Positions 1-8,220 are shown, counted from the first letter of the stretch. The stretch: 39,760 nt of DNA from an uncultured Bacteroidaceae bacterium (GCA_905234745.1 CAJOJD010000012.1:1-39760); one strand, 5' to 3'. The notes: generated by a model from the letters alone, not told the origin. Made by a program: numbers and translations.

Positions 1-218
1 GGTGTTACGTTATCAAGAGCCTTCTTCCAAATCTCAAGTGCAGACATCTCCTCATTGGGAAGTTTTGCCTTTACCTTGTCAAGACTCTCGTAGAAAATCT
101 CGAATGAAATGTTCTTCTTGCCATCATACATGAGATGGTTCACGAACTTGGTTACTGCAACGTCGCCGAATACGGGATCCGGAAGGATGACGTGCTTTCT
201 CGGTTTTGCTTTTCTCAT
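1..218 (-). CDS. rpsG: 30S ribosomal protein S7 (partial, N-terminal part)
   Basis: The reverse strand from 218 reads [19 protein letters not shown] and continues in frame to the window edge, giving about 72 residues of the N-terminal part of ribosomal protein S7. S7 is a primary 16S rRNA-binding protein that nucleates assembly of the 30S head. The basic N-terminus and the DPVFGD...[14 protein letters not shown] stretch match the bacterial family. It lies 96 bases downstream of rpsL on the same strand, the usual str-operon order (rpsL-rpsG-fusA), and probably shares its promoter. The gene is truncated only by the window boundary. Confidence 0.95.
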   Translation of the reverse strand, partial: MRKAKPRKHVILPDPVFGDVAVTKFVNHLMYDGKKNISFEIFYESLDKVKAKLPNEEMSALEIWKKALDNVT

Positions 219-314
219 TTTAAATCTGTTGTTTTGTTCGGGTTGTCATTTTGATTCTTCAACATCCACGCTTGGACATTTACTCAACCTCAATCTAACC
301 AAAACTGTTAATGA

Positions 315-698
315 TTACTTCTTTGCTGCTTTAGGACGTTTTGCACCATACTTGGAACGTCTCTGGAGACGACCGTTAACGCCGGCGGTATCAAGAGTAC
401 CGCGGATGATGTGGTAACGTACACCGGGGAGATCCTTTACACGACCGCCGCGTACAAGCACGATTGAGTGCTCCTGCAGGTTGTGACCCTCACCGGGGAT
501 GTAGGAGTTAACCTCCTTCTGGTTGGTAAGACGGACACGTGCAACCTTTCTCATGGCTGAGTTAGGCTTCTTAGGTGTCGTTGTGTAAACTCTTACGCAA
601 ACGCCTCTTCTCTGAGGGCAGGAATCCAGGGCCGGAGACTTACTCTTGTCCTCCAGGACCTGACGTCCTTTGCGTACTAACTGCTGAATTGTTGGCAT
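315..698 (-). CDS. rpsL: 30S ribosomal protein S12
   Basis: This 127-aa protein begins [12 protein letters not shown] and contains the universally conserved S12 segments [32 protein letters not shown] and [20 protein letters not shown]12 sits at the decoding centre of the 30S subunit and affects translational accuracy. The lysine in TTTPKKPNS is the classical streptomycin-resistance site and is wild type here. The length is normal for the family. It is followed by rpsG and preceded by a near-consensus Bacteroidetes promoter and by the terminator of the DUF3467 gene, so it probably starts the transcription unit. Confidence 0.98.
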   Translation of the reverse strand: MPTIQQLVRKGRQVLEDKSKSPALDSCPQRRGVCVRVYTTTPKKPNSAMRKVARVRLTNQKEVNSYIPGEGHNLQEHSIVLVRGGRVKDLPGVRYHIIRGTLDTAGVNGRLQRRSKYGAKRPKAAKK

Positions 699-754
699 GT
701 TTGTTTGTTTTTAATTATTATATATTAAATAGTAAATCCAGAATTTTTGGCGTG

Positions 755-785
755 CAAAGATACGGCTATTATTTTATAACACAAG
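755..785 (-). promoter_or_regulatory. Bacteroidetes-type promoter for rpsL-rpsG
   Basis: On the minus strand a perfect -7 box TATCTTTG (755-762) lies 19 bases downstream of a TTG (-33 element, within 782-785). This matches the Bacteroidetes primary-sigma consensus TTG-N19/21-TAnnTTTG. It predicts a 5' leader of about 50 bases before the rpsL ATG. Confidence 0.75.
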
Positions 786-828
786 CGAAAACTCATAGTT
801 TTTGAACTTTTAACGGCAAAAAAGGCAT

Positions 829-860
829 AAAAAAGGGCAGACATCCAAAAATGTCCGCCC
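829..860 (-). terminator. Rho-independent terminator of the DUF3467 gene
   Basis: On the minus strand a 10-bp stem (835-844 with 851-860, one G-T pair, 6-base loop) is followed by six T residues (834-829). It lies 26 bases after the stop of the DUF3467 gene and just before the rpsL promoter, so it separates the two units. Confidence 0.8.
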
Positions 861-885
861 CAAACCGGTTCCGAAAGCCCGTGTT

Positions 886-1203
886 TCAGGCCTCTCCGTG
901 GAAGTCGGAAATGGGAGGCATGTAAGTTCCCTTCTGAGCTTTCATCTCAATGGTCCCGAAGGCGTTCTCATACTTGGCCACGTTATCCTGAAGAGCCATC
1001 AGAAGACGCTTTGCATGCTCAGGCGACATGATGACGCGGGACTTGACCTGAGCCTTTGCCATTCCGGGAAGAATGCTTATAAAATCCATCACGAACTCCG
1101 ACGAGGAATGAGTGATCATCGCAAGGTTGGAATAAACCCCCTGAGCCGTCTCTTCCTTGAGTTCAATCTGCAGTTGTTTCTGTCCGTTTCCGTTCTGTTC
1201 CAT
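886..1203 (-). CDS. DUF3467 domain-containing protein
   Basis: This is a small soluble protein of about 105 aa when started at the ATG at 1203 (MEQNGNGQKQLQIELKEE). The frame stays open further upstream, but that extension runs through a promoter-like dyad. The segments VYSNLAMITHSSSEFVMDF, FISILPGMAKAQVKSRVI and MSPEHAKRLLMALQDNVAKYE match the DUF3467 family as I know it. That family is common in Bacteroidetes next to RNA polymerase and ribosomal genes and has no established function. Here it precedes rpsL but is separated from it by a terminator and a promoter. No signal peptide or membrane segment is visible. Confidence 0.85.
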   Translation of the reverse strand: MEQNGNGQKQLQIELKEETAQGVYSNLAMITHSSSEFVMDFISILPGMAKAQVKSRVIMSPEHAKRLLMALQDNVAKYENAFGTIEMKAQKGTYMPPISDFHGEA

Positions 1204-1238
1204 ATTTTGAATCGTTATCGTTAAAATCGGCCGTATCT

Positions 1239-1257
1239 TTGTACTAAGATAGTACAA
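1239..1257. promoter_or_regulatory. Perfect dyad, possible operator between divergent genes
   Basis: TTGTACTA-AGA-TAGTACAA is a perfect 8-bp inverted repeat around a 3-base centre. It lies 36 bases upstream of the DUF3467 start and overlaps promoter-like boxes on both strands: TATCTTTG on plus at 1234-1241 and TATCTTAG on minus at 1244-1251. The spacing suits a small dimeric repressor, but no candidate regulator gene is in the window. Confidence 0.4.
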
Positions 1258-1367
1258 TTTGATCAAAGCAGCAAGTTCAGTCGATTAAAAATAATAAAAT
1301 TTCCTTACATATACTGCATCAGCTCCGACATATTTCTTTTTTATTATTTAAAGATAATCCGGAATAA

Positions 1368-1400
1368 TTGTTCTCGTTTGTCGACTAATTGCTATATTTG
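1368..1400 (+). promoter_or_regulatory. Promoter for the sugar/H+ symporter
   Basis: A perfect -7 box TATATTTG is at 1393-1400. A TTG at 1368-1370 lies 22 bases upstream, slightly wider than the usual 19-21. The predicted leader before the ATG at 1471 is about 65 bases. Confidence 0.6.
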
Positions 1401-1470
1401 CCTTTCCCTGTTCTTACACTTTTTAAGAACAGGCCAACATAGCATTACATAATCATTTAATAGCAATATT

Positions 1471-2916
1471 ATGAGTAATTACAAAGAGACAGGCAGCAAA
1501 GCCTATCTGTATGGAATCTGCGCAGTAGCCGTAATCGGCGGTCTGCTGTTCGGATATGACACCGCTGTCATTTCCGGTGCCGAGCAGGCATTGCAGAAAT
1601 TCTTCGCCAGCGGACTTGGAGATTTTTACACAACCGGCCTTCACGGATTTGTTGTTTCTTCAGCACTGATCGGATGTATCATCGGAGGACTGATTTCAGG
1701 TTTTATGGCAACCCACCTGGGCCGCCGAAACGCACTTATCCTGGCATCGGTATTCTTCTTCCTGTCAGCACTTGGAAGTTACATGCCGGAGTTCCTTTTC
1801 CGTCCCAATTTTGAGTTCTATCAGCCCGGAGAGGCCACGAAGGGACTTATGTGGGCTTTCATCCTTTACAGAATACTGGGTGGTATCGGAGTTGGTATGG
1901 CATCGGCCATCTGCCCTATGTATATAGCTGAGGTGGCACCCGCACAGATACGCGGAACACTTGTTTCATGCAACCAGTTCGCCATCATTTTCGGTCAGTT
2001 GGTAGTATACGCCATCAACACTCTTATCCGCAGTGGTTTGGCCGATACACCCGAGCTGATCCAGGCCGCAATGGTCAACATCGGATGGCGTAGGATGTTC
2101 GTAAGCGAGGCCTTCCCGGCAGGCGCATTCGGACTGCTTCTGCTGCTTGTTCCCAAAACCCCGCGTTACCTTGTCATGCGTGGCAACACACAGAAGGCTA
2201 TGGCCGTTCTTACCCGCATCAACGGTGAGGGTCGTGCACAGCAGATCCTTCAGGAGATCAAGGATACCCTGGTTGAAAAGAAAGAGAGCCTCTTCTCTTA
2301 CGGTATTCTGGTCATCATAGTAGGTGTCCTGCTCTCATTCTTCCAGCAGGCTGTAGGTATCAACGTCGTATTGTACTACGCACCCCGCATATTCCAGAAC
2401 ATGGGTTCAAGCGGTGACGCTGCAATGATACAGACCGTTGTAATGGGTGTTGTCAATATCCTGTTCACCGTAGTAGCCATCCTGACAGTCGACAAGTGGG
2501 GCCGCAGACCTCTGCTTATCGTAGGTTCCATAGGCATGGCCATAGGCATGATAGCCCTGAGCATCCTGTCATTCTGCGATGTGATCGGAGTTGCCGCTCT
2601 GGTATTCATCATAATCTACACCGCTTCATTCATGATGTCATGGGGTCCCATCTGCTGGGTTCTCATATCTGAGATATTCCCCAACACCATTCGTGGCAAT
2701 GCAGTGGCAATTGCCGTAGCCGCACAGTGGATTTCAAACTACGTGATATCATCCACATTCCCCTCACTCTGCGAGTGGAGCATCGGCGGTACATATCTCA
2801 TCTACGCCGGATTCTCAATTCTCTCGGCTCTGTTCGTACTGAAGCTTGTTCCCGAGACCAAGGGCAAGACTCTGGAGGAGATGAGCGCTCTATGGCGTGG
2901 TAAGATGAAAAAGTGA
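1471..2916 (+). CDS. xylE: XylE-like sugar:H+ symporter (MFS sugar porter)
   Basis: This 481-aa, 12-helix major facilitator protein closely resembles E. coli XylE. The N-terminal signature GGLLFGYDTAVISG has F27 and D30 in the positions of XylE F24 and the proton-coupling D27. GRRNALI and PMYIAEVAPAQIRG are the sugar-porter loop motifs. NQFAIIFGQLVVYAIN, FFQQAVGINVVLYYAP and SWGPICWVLISEIFPN carry the sugar-contacting Gln, Asn and Trp residues, and PETKGKTLEEM is the C-terminal signature. It probably imports D-xylose or a similar sugar with a proton across the inner membrane. No pentose-catabolic genes are beside it, so the substrate is inferred. Its stop codon sits inside a 16-bp terminator hairpin. 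Confidence 0.9.
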   Translation: MSNYKETGSKAYLYGICAVAVIGGLLFGYDTAVISGAEQALQKFFASGLGDFYTTGLHGFVVSSALIGCIIGGLISGFMATHLGRRNALILASVFFFLSALGSYMPEFLFRPNFEFYQPGEATKGLMWAFILYRILGGIGVGMASAICPMYIAEVAPAQIRGTLVSCNQFAIIFGQLVVYAINTLIRSGLADTPELIQAAMVNIGWRRMFVSEAFPAGAFGLLLLLVPKTPRYLVMRGNTQKAMAVLTRINGEGRAQQILQEIKDTLVEKKESLFSYGILVIIVGVLLSFFQQAVGINVVLYYAPRIFQNMGSSGDAAMIQTVVMGVVNILFTVVAILTVDKWGRRPLLIVGSIGMAIGMIALSILSFCDVIGVAALVFIIIYTASFMMSWGPICWVLISEIFPNTIRGNAVAIAVAAQWISNYVISSTFPSLCEWSIGGTYLIYAGFSILSALFVLKLVPETKGKTLEEMSALWRGKMKK

Positions 2917-2936
2917 CTTGGTCACTTTTTCATCTT
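2902..2936 (+). terminator. Terminator hairpin overlapping the symporter stop codon
   Basis: 2902-2917 and 2921-2936 form a perfect 16-bp stem around a 3-base loop (TTG). A T5 run is inside the right arm. The TGA stop (2914-2916) lies within the left arm. Confidence 0.7.
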
Positions 2937-2939
2937 GAC

Positions 2940-2963
2940 GTTGGCCTTGGCATTGGCGTTGGC
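2940..2963. repeat. Four NTTGGC hexamers, inverted partner of the GCCAAN array
   Basis: GTTGGC-CTTGGC-ATTGGC-GTTGGC lie in tandem and are the reverse complement of the GCCAAA/GCCAAC hexamers at 3054-3107. The two arrays are about 90 bases apart and could pair to form an outer stem around two inner hairpins. Confidence 0.75.
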
Positions 2964-2970
2964 CTTTTAG

Positions 2971-3031
2971 CGGTTCTACGAACCGAATGTAAACAAAAAG
3001 AGAATGGCGGATCAACTCCGTCATTCTCTTT
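2971..3031. terminator. Bidirectional terminator between convergent xylE and asd
   Basis: Two hairpins follow each other. CGGTTC-TAC-GAACCG is at 2971-2985. A stem of about 15 bp pairs 2997-3011 with 3017-3031 (one G-T pair, loop TCAAC), flanked by A-rich sequence on the left and T-rich on the right. The symmetry lets it act on both converging transcripts. Confidence 0.75.
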
Positions 3032-3053
3032 ATTATTACGCTCGCGTCATCCA

Positions 3054-3108
3054 GCCAAAGCCAACGCCAAAGCCAACGCCAAAGCCAACGCCAAAGCCAA
3101 CGCCAAAG
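3054..3108. repeat. Tandem 12-bp repeat (GCCAAAGCCAAC, 4.5 copies)
   Basis: Nine perfect hexamers alternate GCCAAA and GCCAAC from 3054 to 3107. The array ends one base before the asd stop codon (3109-3111). It is non-coding with respect to both flanking genes. Confidence 0.9.
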
Positions 3109-4119
3109 TTATTTCACAACGCCCTGCTTGATCAGGTATTCCGCTATCTGAACCGCATTCAGGGCGGCGCCCTTGCGGATCTGGTCACCAACGATCCAGA
3201 AGCACATTACATTGGGATTTGCTATGTCCTTGCGGATACGTCCAACATATACGGGATCGGTACCGGCCAGGAACAGAGGCATAGGATACTCTTTCTTTGA
3301 AGGATCATCCATCAGCACAAGGCCCTCACCGTTCTTTACAGCCTCACGGAAAGCCTCAACTGATACAGGCTGCTCGGTCTCTGCCCAAATGGCCTCAGAA
3401 TGGCAGCGCAGAGCAGGAACGCGTACACATGTGGCACTGCACTTGATGTCGTTATGGAACATCTTGCGTGTCTCATAGAACATCTTCTCCTCCTCCTTGG
3501 TATATCCGCTATCCTTGAATACATCGATATGGGGAATCAGGTTGAAAGCAAGCTGATAAGCGAACTTGTTCACTGTAACCTCCTCGCCTGCCAGAGCCTG
3601 ACGGTACTGCTCCTCTAGTTCCTTCATTGCGGCAGCGCCTGCGCCACTGGCAGCCTGATATGTAGACACCTGAACGTTCTTTACGGGTGAAAGGTCATTG
3701 AGAACCTTAAGAGCCACAATCATCATGATTGTCGAGCAGTTAGGATTGGCAATGATGCCTTTGGGACGTACCAGTGCATCCTCGGGGTTAACCTCGGGAA
3801 CTACAAGAGGAACCTGCGGGTCCATACGGAAGGCACTTGAGTTGTCTATCATGATTGCGCCGTACTTGGTTATGGTCTCGGCAAACTCCTCGGATGTACC
3901 GCCACCGGCCGATACGAATGCAATGTCTATACCCTTGAAATCATCATTATGCTGCAGAAGCTTGACCTGAATCTTCTTACCGCCATAGGTATAATAAGAT
4001 CCGGCACTACGGGATGACCCGAACAAAACCAACTCATCGAGCGGGAAATTACGCTCTTCCAGCACACGCAGGAACTCCTGTCCTACAGCACCGCTGGCTC
4101 CAACAATTGCTACTCGCAT
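3109..4119 (-). CDS. asd: Aspartate-semialdehyde dehydrogenase
   Basis: This 336-aa enzyme catalyses the NADPH-dependent reduction of aspartyl-4-phosphate to aspartate-4-semialdehyde, the branch point to lysine/diaminopimelate, threonine and methionine. The N-terminal Rossmann motif [14 protein letters not shown] (residues 3-16) binds NADP. The catalytic cysteine is C128 in ANPNCSTI. The segment [15 protein letters not shown] and the late [11 protein letters not shown] with its catalytic histidine are also present. The length is normal. It converges with the sugar symporter, and its transcript runs into the repeat region at 2940-3108. ddh at the other end of the window acts later in the same lysine/DAP pathway. 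Confidence 0.96.
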   Translation of the reverse strand: MRVAIVGASGAVGQEFLRVLEERNFPLDELVLFGSSRSAGSYYTYGGKKIQVKLLQHNDDFKGIDIAFVSAGGGTSEEFAETITKYGAIMIDNSSAFRMDPQVPLVVPEVNPEDALVRPKGIIANPNCSTIMMIVALKVLNDLSPVKNVQVSTYQAASGAGAAAMKELEEQYRQALAGEEVTVNKFAYQLAFNLIPHIDVFKDSGYTKEEEKMFYETRKMFHNDIKCSATCVRVPALRCHSEAIWAETEQPVSVEAFREAVKNGEGLVLMDDPSKKEYPMPLFLAGTDPVYVGRIRKDIANPNVMCFWIVGDQIRKGAALNAVQIAEYLIKQGVVK

Positions 4120-4154
4120 AGGATAATTTTGTTATAGTTTGAATAATTTGGCCG

Positions 4155-4162
4155 CAAAATTA
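4155..4162 (-). promoter_or_regulatory. -7 box upstream of asd
   Basis: The minus-strand octamer TAATTTTG fits TAnnTTTG and lies 35 bases upstream of the asd ATG. I see no well-spaced -33 element. Confidence 0.5.
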
Positions 4163-4238
4163 GTGTTTTAAGCGCAAAAATGACATCATAAAAAGCATAA
4201 AAACTCAAAATATTAGCTCGGAATCGGCCAAAACTGTA

Positions 4239-4246
4239 TATTTTTG
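4239..4246 (+). promoter_or_regulatory. -7 box upstream of the LolD-like gene
   Basis: TATTTTTG fits TAnnTTTG and ends 21 bases before the ATG at 4268. No clear -33 element is visible. Confidence 0.5.
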
Positions 4247-4267
4247 CATCATAAATAAAAACAGAAA

Positions 4268-4921
4268 ATGATAGAACTGGATAGCATAACCCGGAGTTTC
4301 GGTTCACTTAAGGTACTTAAGGGAATAAGCCTGAATATTGATAGAGGTGAAGTGGTGAGCATTACCGGCCCGAGCGGAGCCGGAAAGACCACCCTGCTCC
4401 AGATTATGGGTTCACTGGACAAACCGGACGGTGGACGCGTGCTCTACGACGGACAGGACATAACCCGCATGAGCGAGAAAGAGATATCGGCCTTCCGCAA
4501 CAAACATATAGGATTCGTATTCCAGTTCCATCAGTTACTGCCCGAATTCACGGCACAGGAAAACATAACCATACCCATGCTGATAGCAGGACAGGGAATG
4601 CGTCAGGCAAATGCCAGAGCAAAGGAACTCCTGGAATTGCTGGGACTGGCTGACAGGGCCGATCATAAACCGTCAGAACTGTCGGGAGGTGAGAAGCAGA
4701 GAATAGCCGTAGCACGTGCCCTTGCCAACCAGCCGGATGTAATACTGGCCGATGAGCCATCGGGCAGTCTGGACACCAAGAACAAGGAAGAATTGCACAA
4801 GCTGTTTTTCAGTCTCAGAGACCAGTTGGGGCAGACATTCGTGATTGTGACCCATGACGAGTCACTTGCCGCCATGACAGACCGCACGATACGTCTGCTT
4901 GACGGCTCTATCCTAAAGTGA
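4268..4921 (+). CDS. lolD: ABC transporter ATP-binding protein, LolD-like
   Basis: This is a 217-aa ATPase subunit. It has Walker A GPSGAGKT (residues 34-41), Q-loop [13 protein letters not shown], signature LSGGEKQR (138-145), Walker [11 protein letters not shown] with E163 as catalytic base, and the switch histidine H196 in VTHDE. The length and the [12 protein letters not shown] segment fit the LolD/MacB/FtsE class. LolD energises release of lipoproteins from the inner membrane toward LolA. No permease gene is adjacent, so the partner must be elsewhere and the exact role is inferred. The stop is only 3 bases from the stop of the convergent lipoprotein gene. Confidence 0.8.
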   Translation: MIELDSITRSFGSLKVLKGISLNIDRGEVVSITGPSGAGKTTLLQIMGSLDKPDGGRVLYDGQDITRMSEKEISAFRNKHIGFVFQFHQLLPEFTAQENITIPMLIAGQGMRQANARAKELLELLGLADRADHKPSELSGGEKQRIAVARALANQPDVILADEPSGSLDTKNKEELHKLFFSLRDQLGQTFVIVTHDESLAAMTDRTIRLLDGSILK

Positions 4922-4924
4922 TCA

Positions 4925-5365
4925 TTACCACTTGCGGAAACGCAAGACGGTCTTCTTTCCCGACAGGACCATACGCTGGCGGTCGGGATATTCAATCCTG
5001 AACACAGATACCACACTGTCCAGGCCACAATCCTGAAGTGGGCCTTTAAGGGCTGGATTGTTATATATTGAATAATCCAGTTTTATGGAGTCACCAGTCT
5101 CTGTGGTGATTCCGTGTTGCTGAGATAGTCCGGGAGCCTCAATCAGCACTATGTGACGGGCAAATCCGAACATAATATCATCAACATCCTTATACTCGCA
5201 TGGAGTACCCTGAAAATTGACTCCGTCCCTGTACTCTATCCTATCAAGGCGCCAGTAGAAATCAAGGTCATCGTTGGGGAAAGCTTTCTCCATGCATCCC
5301 GAGAAAACGGCCGTTGCCAGCAGTGAGAGCACCGACAGAACAGTTATGTATACCTTTCTTTTCAT
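4925..5365 (-). CDS. Small lipoprotein downstream of the Wzi-like gene
   Basis: This is a 146-aa predicted lipoprotein. It has a basic start MKRKVYITVLSV, a hydrophobic core and a lipobox ending FSGC at about residue 23. The mature part is rich in alternating polar and hydrophobic residues and includes YWRLDRIEYRDG, a stretch typical of small lipocalin-like beta-barrel lipoproteins of Bacteroidetes. I cannot name a function. It overlaps the upstream Wzi-like gene by 4 bases (ATGA), so the two are probably translationally coupled and may act together at the outer membrane. Confidence 0.7.
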   Translation of the reverse strand: MKRKVYITVLSVLSLLATAVFSGCMEKAFPNDDLDFYWRLDRIEYRDGVNFQGTPCEYKDVDDIMFGFARHIVLIEAPGLSQQHGITTETGDSIKLDYSIYNNPALKGPLQDCGLDSVVSVFRIEYPDRQRMVLSGKKTVLRFRKW

Positions 5366-6873
5366 AGCACTTTCCAGAGTTTAGAGATTGTGAGCATTAC
5401 GCCCTTGTTGTTACCTATAAGATTGCCGGTGTCAATATCCATGGAACCTGAAAGAGAGAACTTCCATCCATAGGTTCCGCCCATTTTGTATGAGCACTCC
5501 AGCATGAGCGATGTGACGCGCTCCACCTCCTTGAGCGGTGCACCGTAACAGCCCCAGTGACGGGTTGTGGTAGCCAGCACACGATAATCAATATCATCGG
5601 TTAAACCACCGTCCACTCCCAGGTGGAACATCTGCACGCGGTTACTGCGGAAACGGTTGCCGGCGCCATGGTAAACAGGTGATATCAGAACCGGGTTACC
5701 TATGGCATATCCGTGATGGGTATAGGAATCATATATGCCGTGATTGTACATTCCGTCGCGGCCATCGACCTCCTCAATTACATACATTCCGTCAGTATTG
5801 CAGGCTGCGCTATGGCATATGGGACCGCAGAGGCCGCGGGTATTCATGAACTCAAGGACTGCATTACGGAAGAAACGTATGTTGTCCGGAGCGTTCACCT
5901 CAATACTGAACAGACCGTCAAACCAGTTACGTCTAAACCCAAAGAATATGAAATCCTTGTTACCCTCCATATCATTCTTGTATTCTATGCCCAGCCATGA
6001 AGAGTGATCCTCATAGAAGTGCTCGTAACGGGCGGCTATATGCCAGGCGTTAAGATCATAGTCAAAGTTCAGATGCCAGCTGCCCAGGTTGTCACCATCC
6101 TCATTACCCTGCTGCTCAACCTCGTGGAACGGGAACAGAGCAGTCCAGAATGCGGCTGCATTTGATGGGTATGGAGTCTGGGCACCGGTAGCCACATTGA
6201 ACCTTGTTCCGCCAAACAGGTTATTCATCTCAAGTCCGATGGTCACCTGCAACGGGAATCGGGAACTGTCACCGAATCTTAGGAACGCCGACTTGCTGTG
6301 AAACAGCACGCCATTCATGTAAAGGTTTCCCCCATGCTCACGGCGCCAGCGGTCATCGGTCATACGTCCGTAGCCGATATGGCCCTTAAGTGCAACCCAA
6401 TTACCCGTAAACGGAACGCTGACAAACTCCGGAATGCCTGCACGAACCTCCGGGACTGGCTTGCTGTTACCCGACCAGGTAAGGGCACCTGTACTCAGGT
6501 AGGGGTTCTTGTCGCTCCAACGCTCCTTCATACCCACAGACATACCCAGCCACCTGTAGTTGACATCGGCATAAAGCTGATGGACAAACAGGTTGCTTTC
6601 AAGTCCGGCTCCGCCTCCCAAATCCACGCCGTAGTCCACTCCGAATCCAGAGGGCCGATGCACACCGCCAAGCGCGGCAAAACGGGCATATGCGTTAATG
6701 GGATTTGTTGATAAAAGACCCTGACGGTTGGATGTATGCCAGAAAGGGGCATGATCACCGCCGCCGGCCACGCCTGCCGTCTCAAACTTAAATGTCAGGT
6801 CTGTCTGCGCCTGCAAGGCTACAGGAAATAAGGACAAACCCAGTATGGGCAGAATATGTCTGAATACTTTCAT
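5362..6873 (-). CDS. Wzi-like capsule assembly outer-membrane protein
   Basis: Started at 6873, this protein has about 503 aa and begins MKVFRHILPILGLSLFPVALQAQ, a Sec signal peptide cut after AQA/Q. The frame opens further upstream, but that part runs through the rplS terminator. The mature protein looks like a large beta-barrel. It has frequent aromatic strands, the early motif HAPFWHTSNRQGLLSTNP and a final strand VMLTISKLWKVL. This matches the Bacteroidetes family called capsule assembly Wzi, where E. coli Wzi is an outer-membrane lectin that anchors capsule. No capsule genes are nearby, so the specific role is uncertain. A -7 box sits only 7 bases before the ATG. Confidence 0.78.
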   Translation of the reverse strand: MKVFRHILPILGLSLFPVALQAQTDLTFKFETAGVAGGGDHAPFWHTSNRQGLLSTNPINAYARFAALGGVHRPSGFGVDYGVDLGGGAGLESNLFVHQLYADVNYRWLGMSVGMKERWSDKNPYLSTGALTWSGNSKPVPEVRAGIPEFVSVPFTGNWVALKGHIGYGRMTDDRWRREHGGNLYMNGVLFHSKSAFLRFGDSSRFPLQVTIGLEMNNLFGGTRFNVATGAQTPYPSNAAAFWTALFPFHEVEQQGNEDGDNLGSWHLNFDYDLNAWHIAARYEHFYEDHSSWLGIEYKNDMEGNKDFIFFGFRRNWFDGLFSIEVNAPDNIRFFRNAVLEFMNTRGLCGPICHSAACNTDGMYVIEEVDGRDGMYNHGIYDSYTHHGYAIGNPVLISPVYHGAGNRFRSNRVQMFHLGVDGGLTDDIDYRVLATTTRHWGCYGAPLKEVERVTSLMLECSYKMGGTYGWKFSLSGSMDIDTGNLIGNNKGVMLTISKLWKVL

Positions 6874-6880
6874 CACGAAG

Positions 6881-6888
6881 CAAAGGTA
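6881..6888 (-). promoter_or_regulatory. -7 box immediately upstream of the Wzi-like gene
   Basis: Minus-strand TACCTTTG is a perfect TAnnTTTG. It ends 7 bases before the ATG at 6873, so a start site at the usual distance would give an almost leaderless mRNA. Any -33 element would fall inside the rplS terminator stem; none is clear. Confidence 0.45.
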
Positions 6889-6890
6889 AT

Positions 6891-6923
6891 AAAAAAGAAC
6901 GGCAACCATTAGGCTGCCGCTCT
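6891..6923 (-). terminator. Rho-independent terminator of rplS
   Basis: On the minus strand 6912-6923 pairs with 6896-6907 as a 12-bp stem with two G-T pairs and loop TAAT, followed by a run of T (6896-6891). It lies 20 bases beyond the rplS stop. Confidence 0.85.
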
Positions 6924-6942
6924 GTAAGTTGATATCCCGGAA

Positions 6943-7302
6943 TCAGGCGTTTGCTCTCTTCTCGCGGATACGGGCCTTCTTACCTGTGAGATTGCGCAGG
7001 TAGTACAGCTTGGCACGACGTACCTTACCTACCTTGTTCACCTCAATGCTGTCAATAGCCGGTGAGCTGATGGGGAATATACGCTCTACGCCTACGGTAC
7101 CTGACATCTTACGAACGGTGAAACGACGGTTGTCACCATGTCCGCTGATCTTGATAACCACACCACGATAGAGCTGGATACGCTCCTTGTTACCCTCAAT
7201 GATCTTGTATGCTACAGTTACGGTGTCACCTGACTTGAATGCAGGGAACTTACCTTCATTACCGGTAGCAAATGCCTGTTCTGCAATTTTGATTAAATCC
7301 AT
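6943..7302 (-). CDS. rplS: 50S ribosomal protein L19
   Basis: Started at 7302, the protein has 119 aa and begins [18 protein letters not shown], the usual start in Bacteroidetes; upstream in-frame codons are probably not translated. The segments [57 protein letters not shown] and the basic C-terminus [19 protein letters not shown] are diagnostic. L19 lies at the 30S-50S interface of the ribosome. It is monocistronic, with a consensus promoter (7386-7416) upstream and a strong terminator (6891-6923) downstream. Confidence 0.97.
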   Translation of the reverse strand: MDLIKIAEQAFATGNEGKFPAFKSGDTVTVAYKIIEGNKERIQLYRGVVIKISGHGDNRRFTVRKMSGTVGVERIFPISSPAIDSIEVNKVGKVRRAKLYYLRNLTGKKARIREKRANA

Positions 7303-7385
7303 TGTTCTGGAAATTTCAAAGTTTATCATACGCTAGAGCGACATACCAAGTTACTCTTCCTTGACAGCGATCGCATAAAGCGGCG

Positions 7386-7416
7386 CAAAGATAGCACCTT
7401 TTTCTTTCTGAGCAAA
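7386..7416 (-). promoter_or_regulatory. Consensus Bacteroidetes promoter for rplS
   Basis: On the minus strand TTTG (7413-7416), 19 bases, then TATCTTTG (7386-7393): an exact match to the Bacteroidetes primary-sigma consensus. The predicted leader is about 80 bases. Confidence 0.85.
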
Positions 7417-7423
7417 ATAAAAA

Positions 7424-8167
7424 TCACTCAAAATAAAGAGTGAGCACAATCATGCTGTTCTGAGCCTTGTCAAGCGCATCACTGTATTTGAGCAGCGAAG
7501 CATCCTTAAGGTCCCTACGGTCAGTATCCAGGATGTTGTTAAGACCGAAACAGAACTTGAGTTCAGGTATCATCTTGAAGTACGGGTAATAGAGATCCAG
7601 ACCCATACCTATCTCAAACATCACATCAGTACGCTTTACCAGCAGCTCCTTACCCTTCTTGACCGTAAGGTCAACGGTCGGAGCCATTCCGGTAACCACA
7701 TACGGACGGTAATTATTGAATCGGGCAGCACTGATCTTGAGGTCAAGCGGTACTGATAAATAGGTAGACTTTACATACTGTTCGGTAAACTTTCCGCTGC
7801 GCTGCTCCTTGAAAACGACCTTCTTGTCGCCGAAATGCATGGTCGGAATGATTCTCAGTGAAAGCCAGTCATTGGCCTTGAGTTCGCCAAGCACGCCCAC
7901 ACTGAAACCGGGGGTATACTCGGGGACATCGGCATACCAATACTCCACCCCGCCGTTCTGGTTGACATATGCCGTACCGTTGTTGGCCAGCTTGAGATCC
8001 TGTATGTTAAAGCCCACCAGAAAGCCGTAATGCCACACTCTGTCATCCAGGAACGGACGGTTCTGTATCTTACGTTCCTGCGCACAAAGAATGCCCGCTC
8101 CGAAAACGGGAGCAAGCAGAAGCAGGACGGATAAGAGTATCGTCCGGAGAGTATCACGGCTTTTCAT
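7424..8167 (-). CDS. porT: PorT-like outer-membrane beta-barrel protein
   Basis: This 247-aa protein, started at the second of two adjacent ATGs, has a signal peptide (MKSRDTLRTILLSVLLLLAP...GILCAQ). Its barrel-like mature part carries segments such as WHYGFLVGFNIQDLKL, YLSVPLDLKISAARF and MGLDLYYPYFKMIPELKF, and it ends in an aromatic strand (MIVLTLYFE). The length and the FLVGFN..FK.IPELKFC pattern fit the PorT family, whose P. gingivalis and Flavobacterium members take part in type IX secretion. Homologues are also kept in Bacteroidales without obvious T9SS cargo. No other secretion genes are in the window, so the secretion role is inferred. Confidence 0.75.
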   Translation of the reverse strand: MKSRDTLRTILLSVLLLLAPVFGAGILCAQERKIQNRPFLDDRVWHYGFLVGFNIQDLKLANNGTAYVNQNGGVEYWYADVPEYTPGFSVGVLGELKANDWLSLRIIPTMHFGDKKVVFKEQRSGKFTEQYVKSTYLSVPLDLKISAARFNNYRPYVVTGMAPTVDLTVKKGKELLVKRTDVMFEIGMGLDLYYPYFKMIPELKFCFGLNNILDTDRRDLKDASLLKYSDALDKAQNSMIVLTLYFE

Positions 8168-8220
8168 CATCCCTATAAAAACGATTAAATGGCGCAGTTA
8201 TTGTAATTTTCGCCATGCCA

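Noticed and set aside
2913-3300. Two small plus-strand ORFs through the hexamer array, encoding KANAKAN- or PKPTPKPT-type repeats
   Set aside because: They are translations of the tandem repeat and of the opposite strand of asd; no promoter or start signal supports them.
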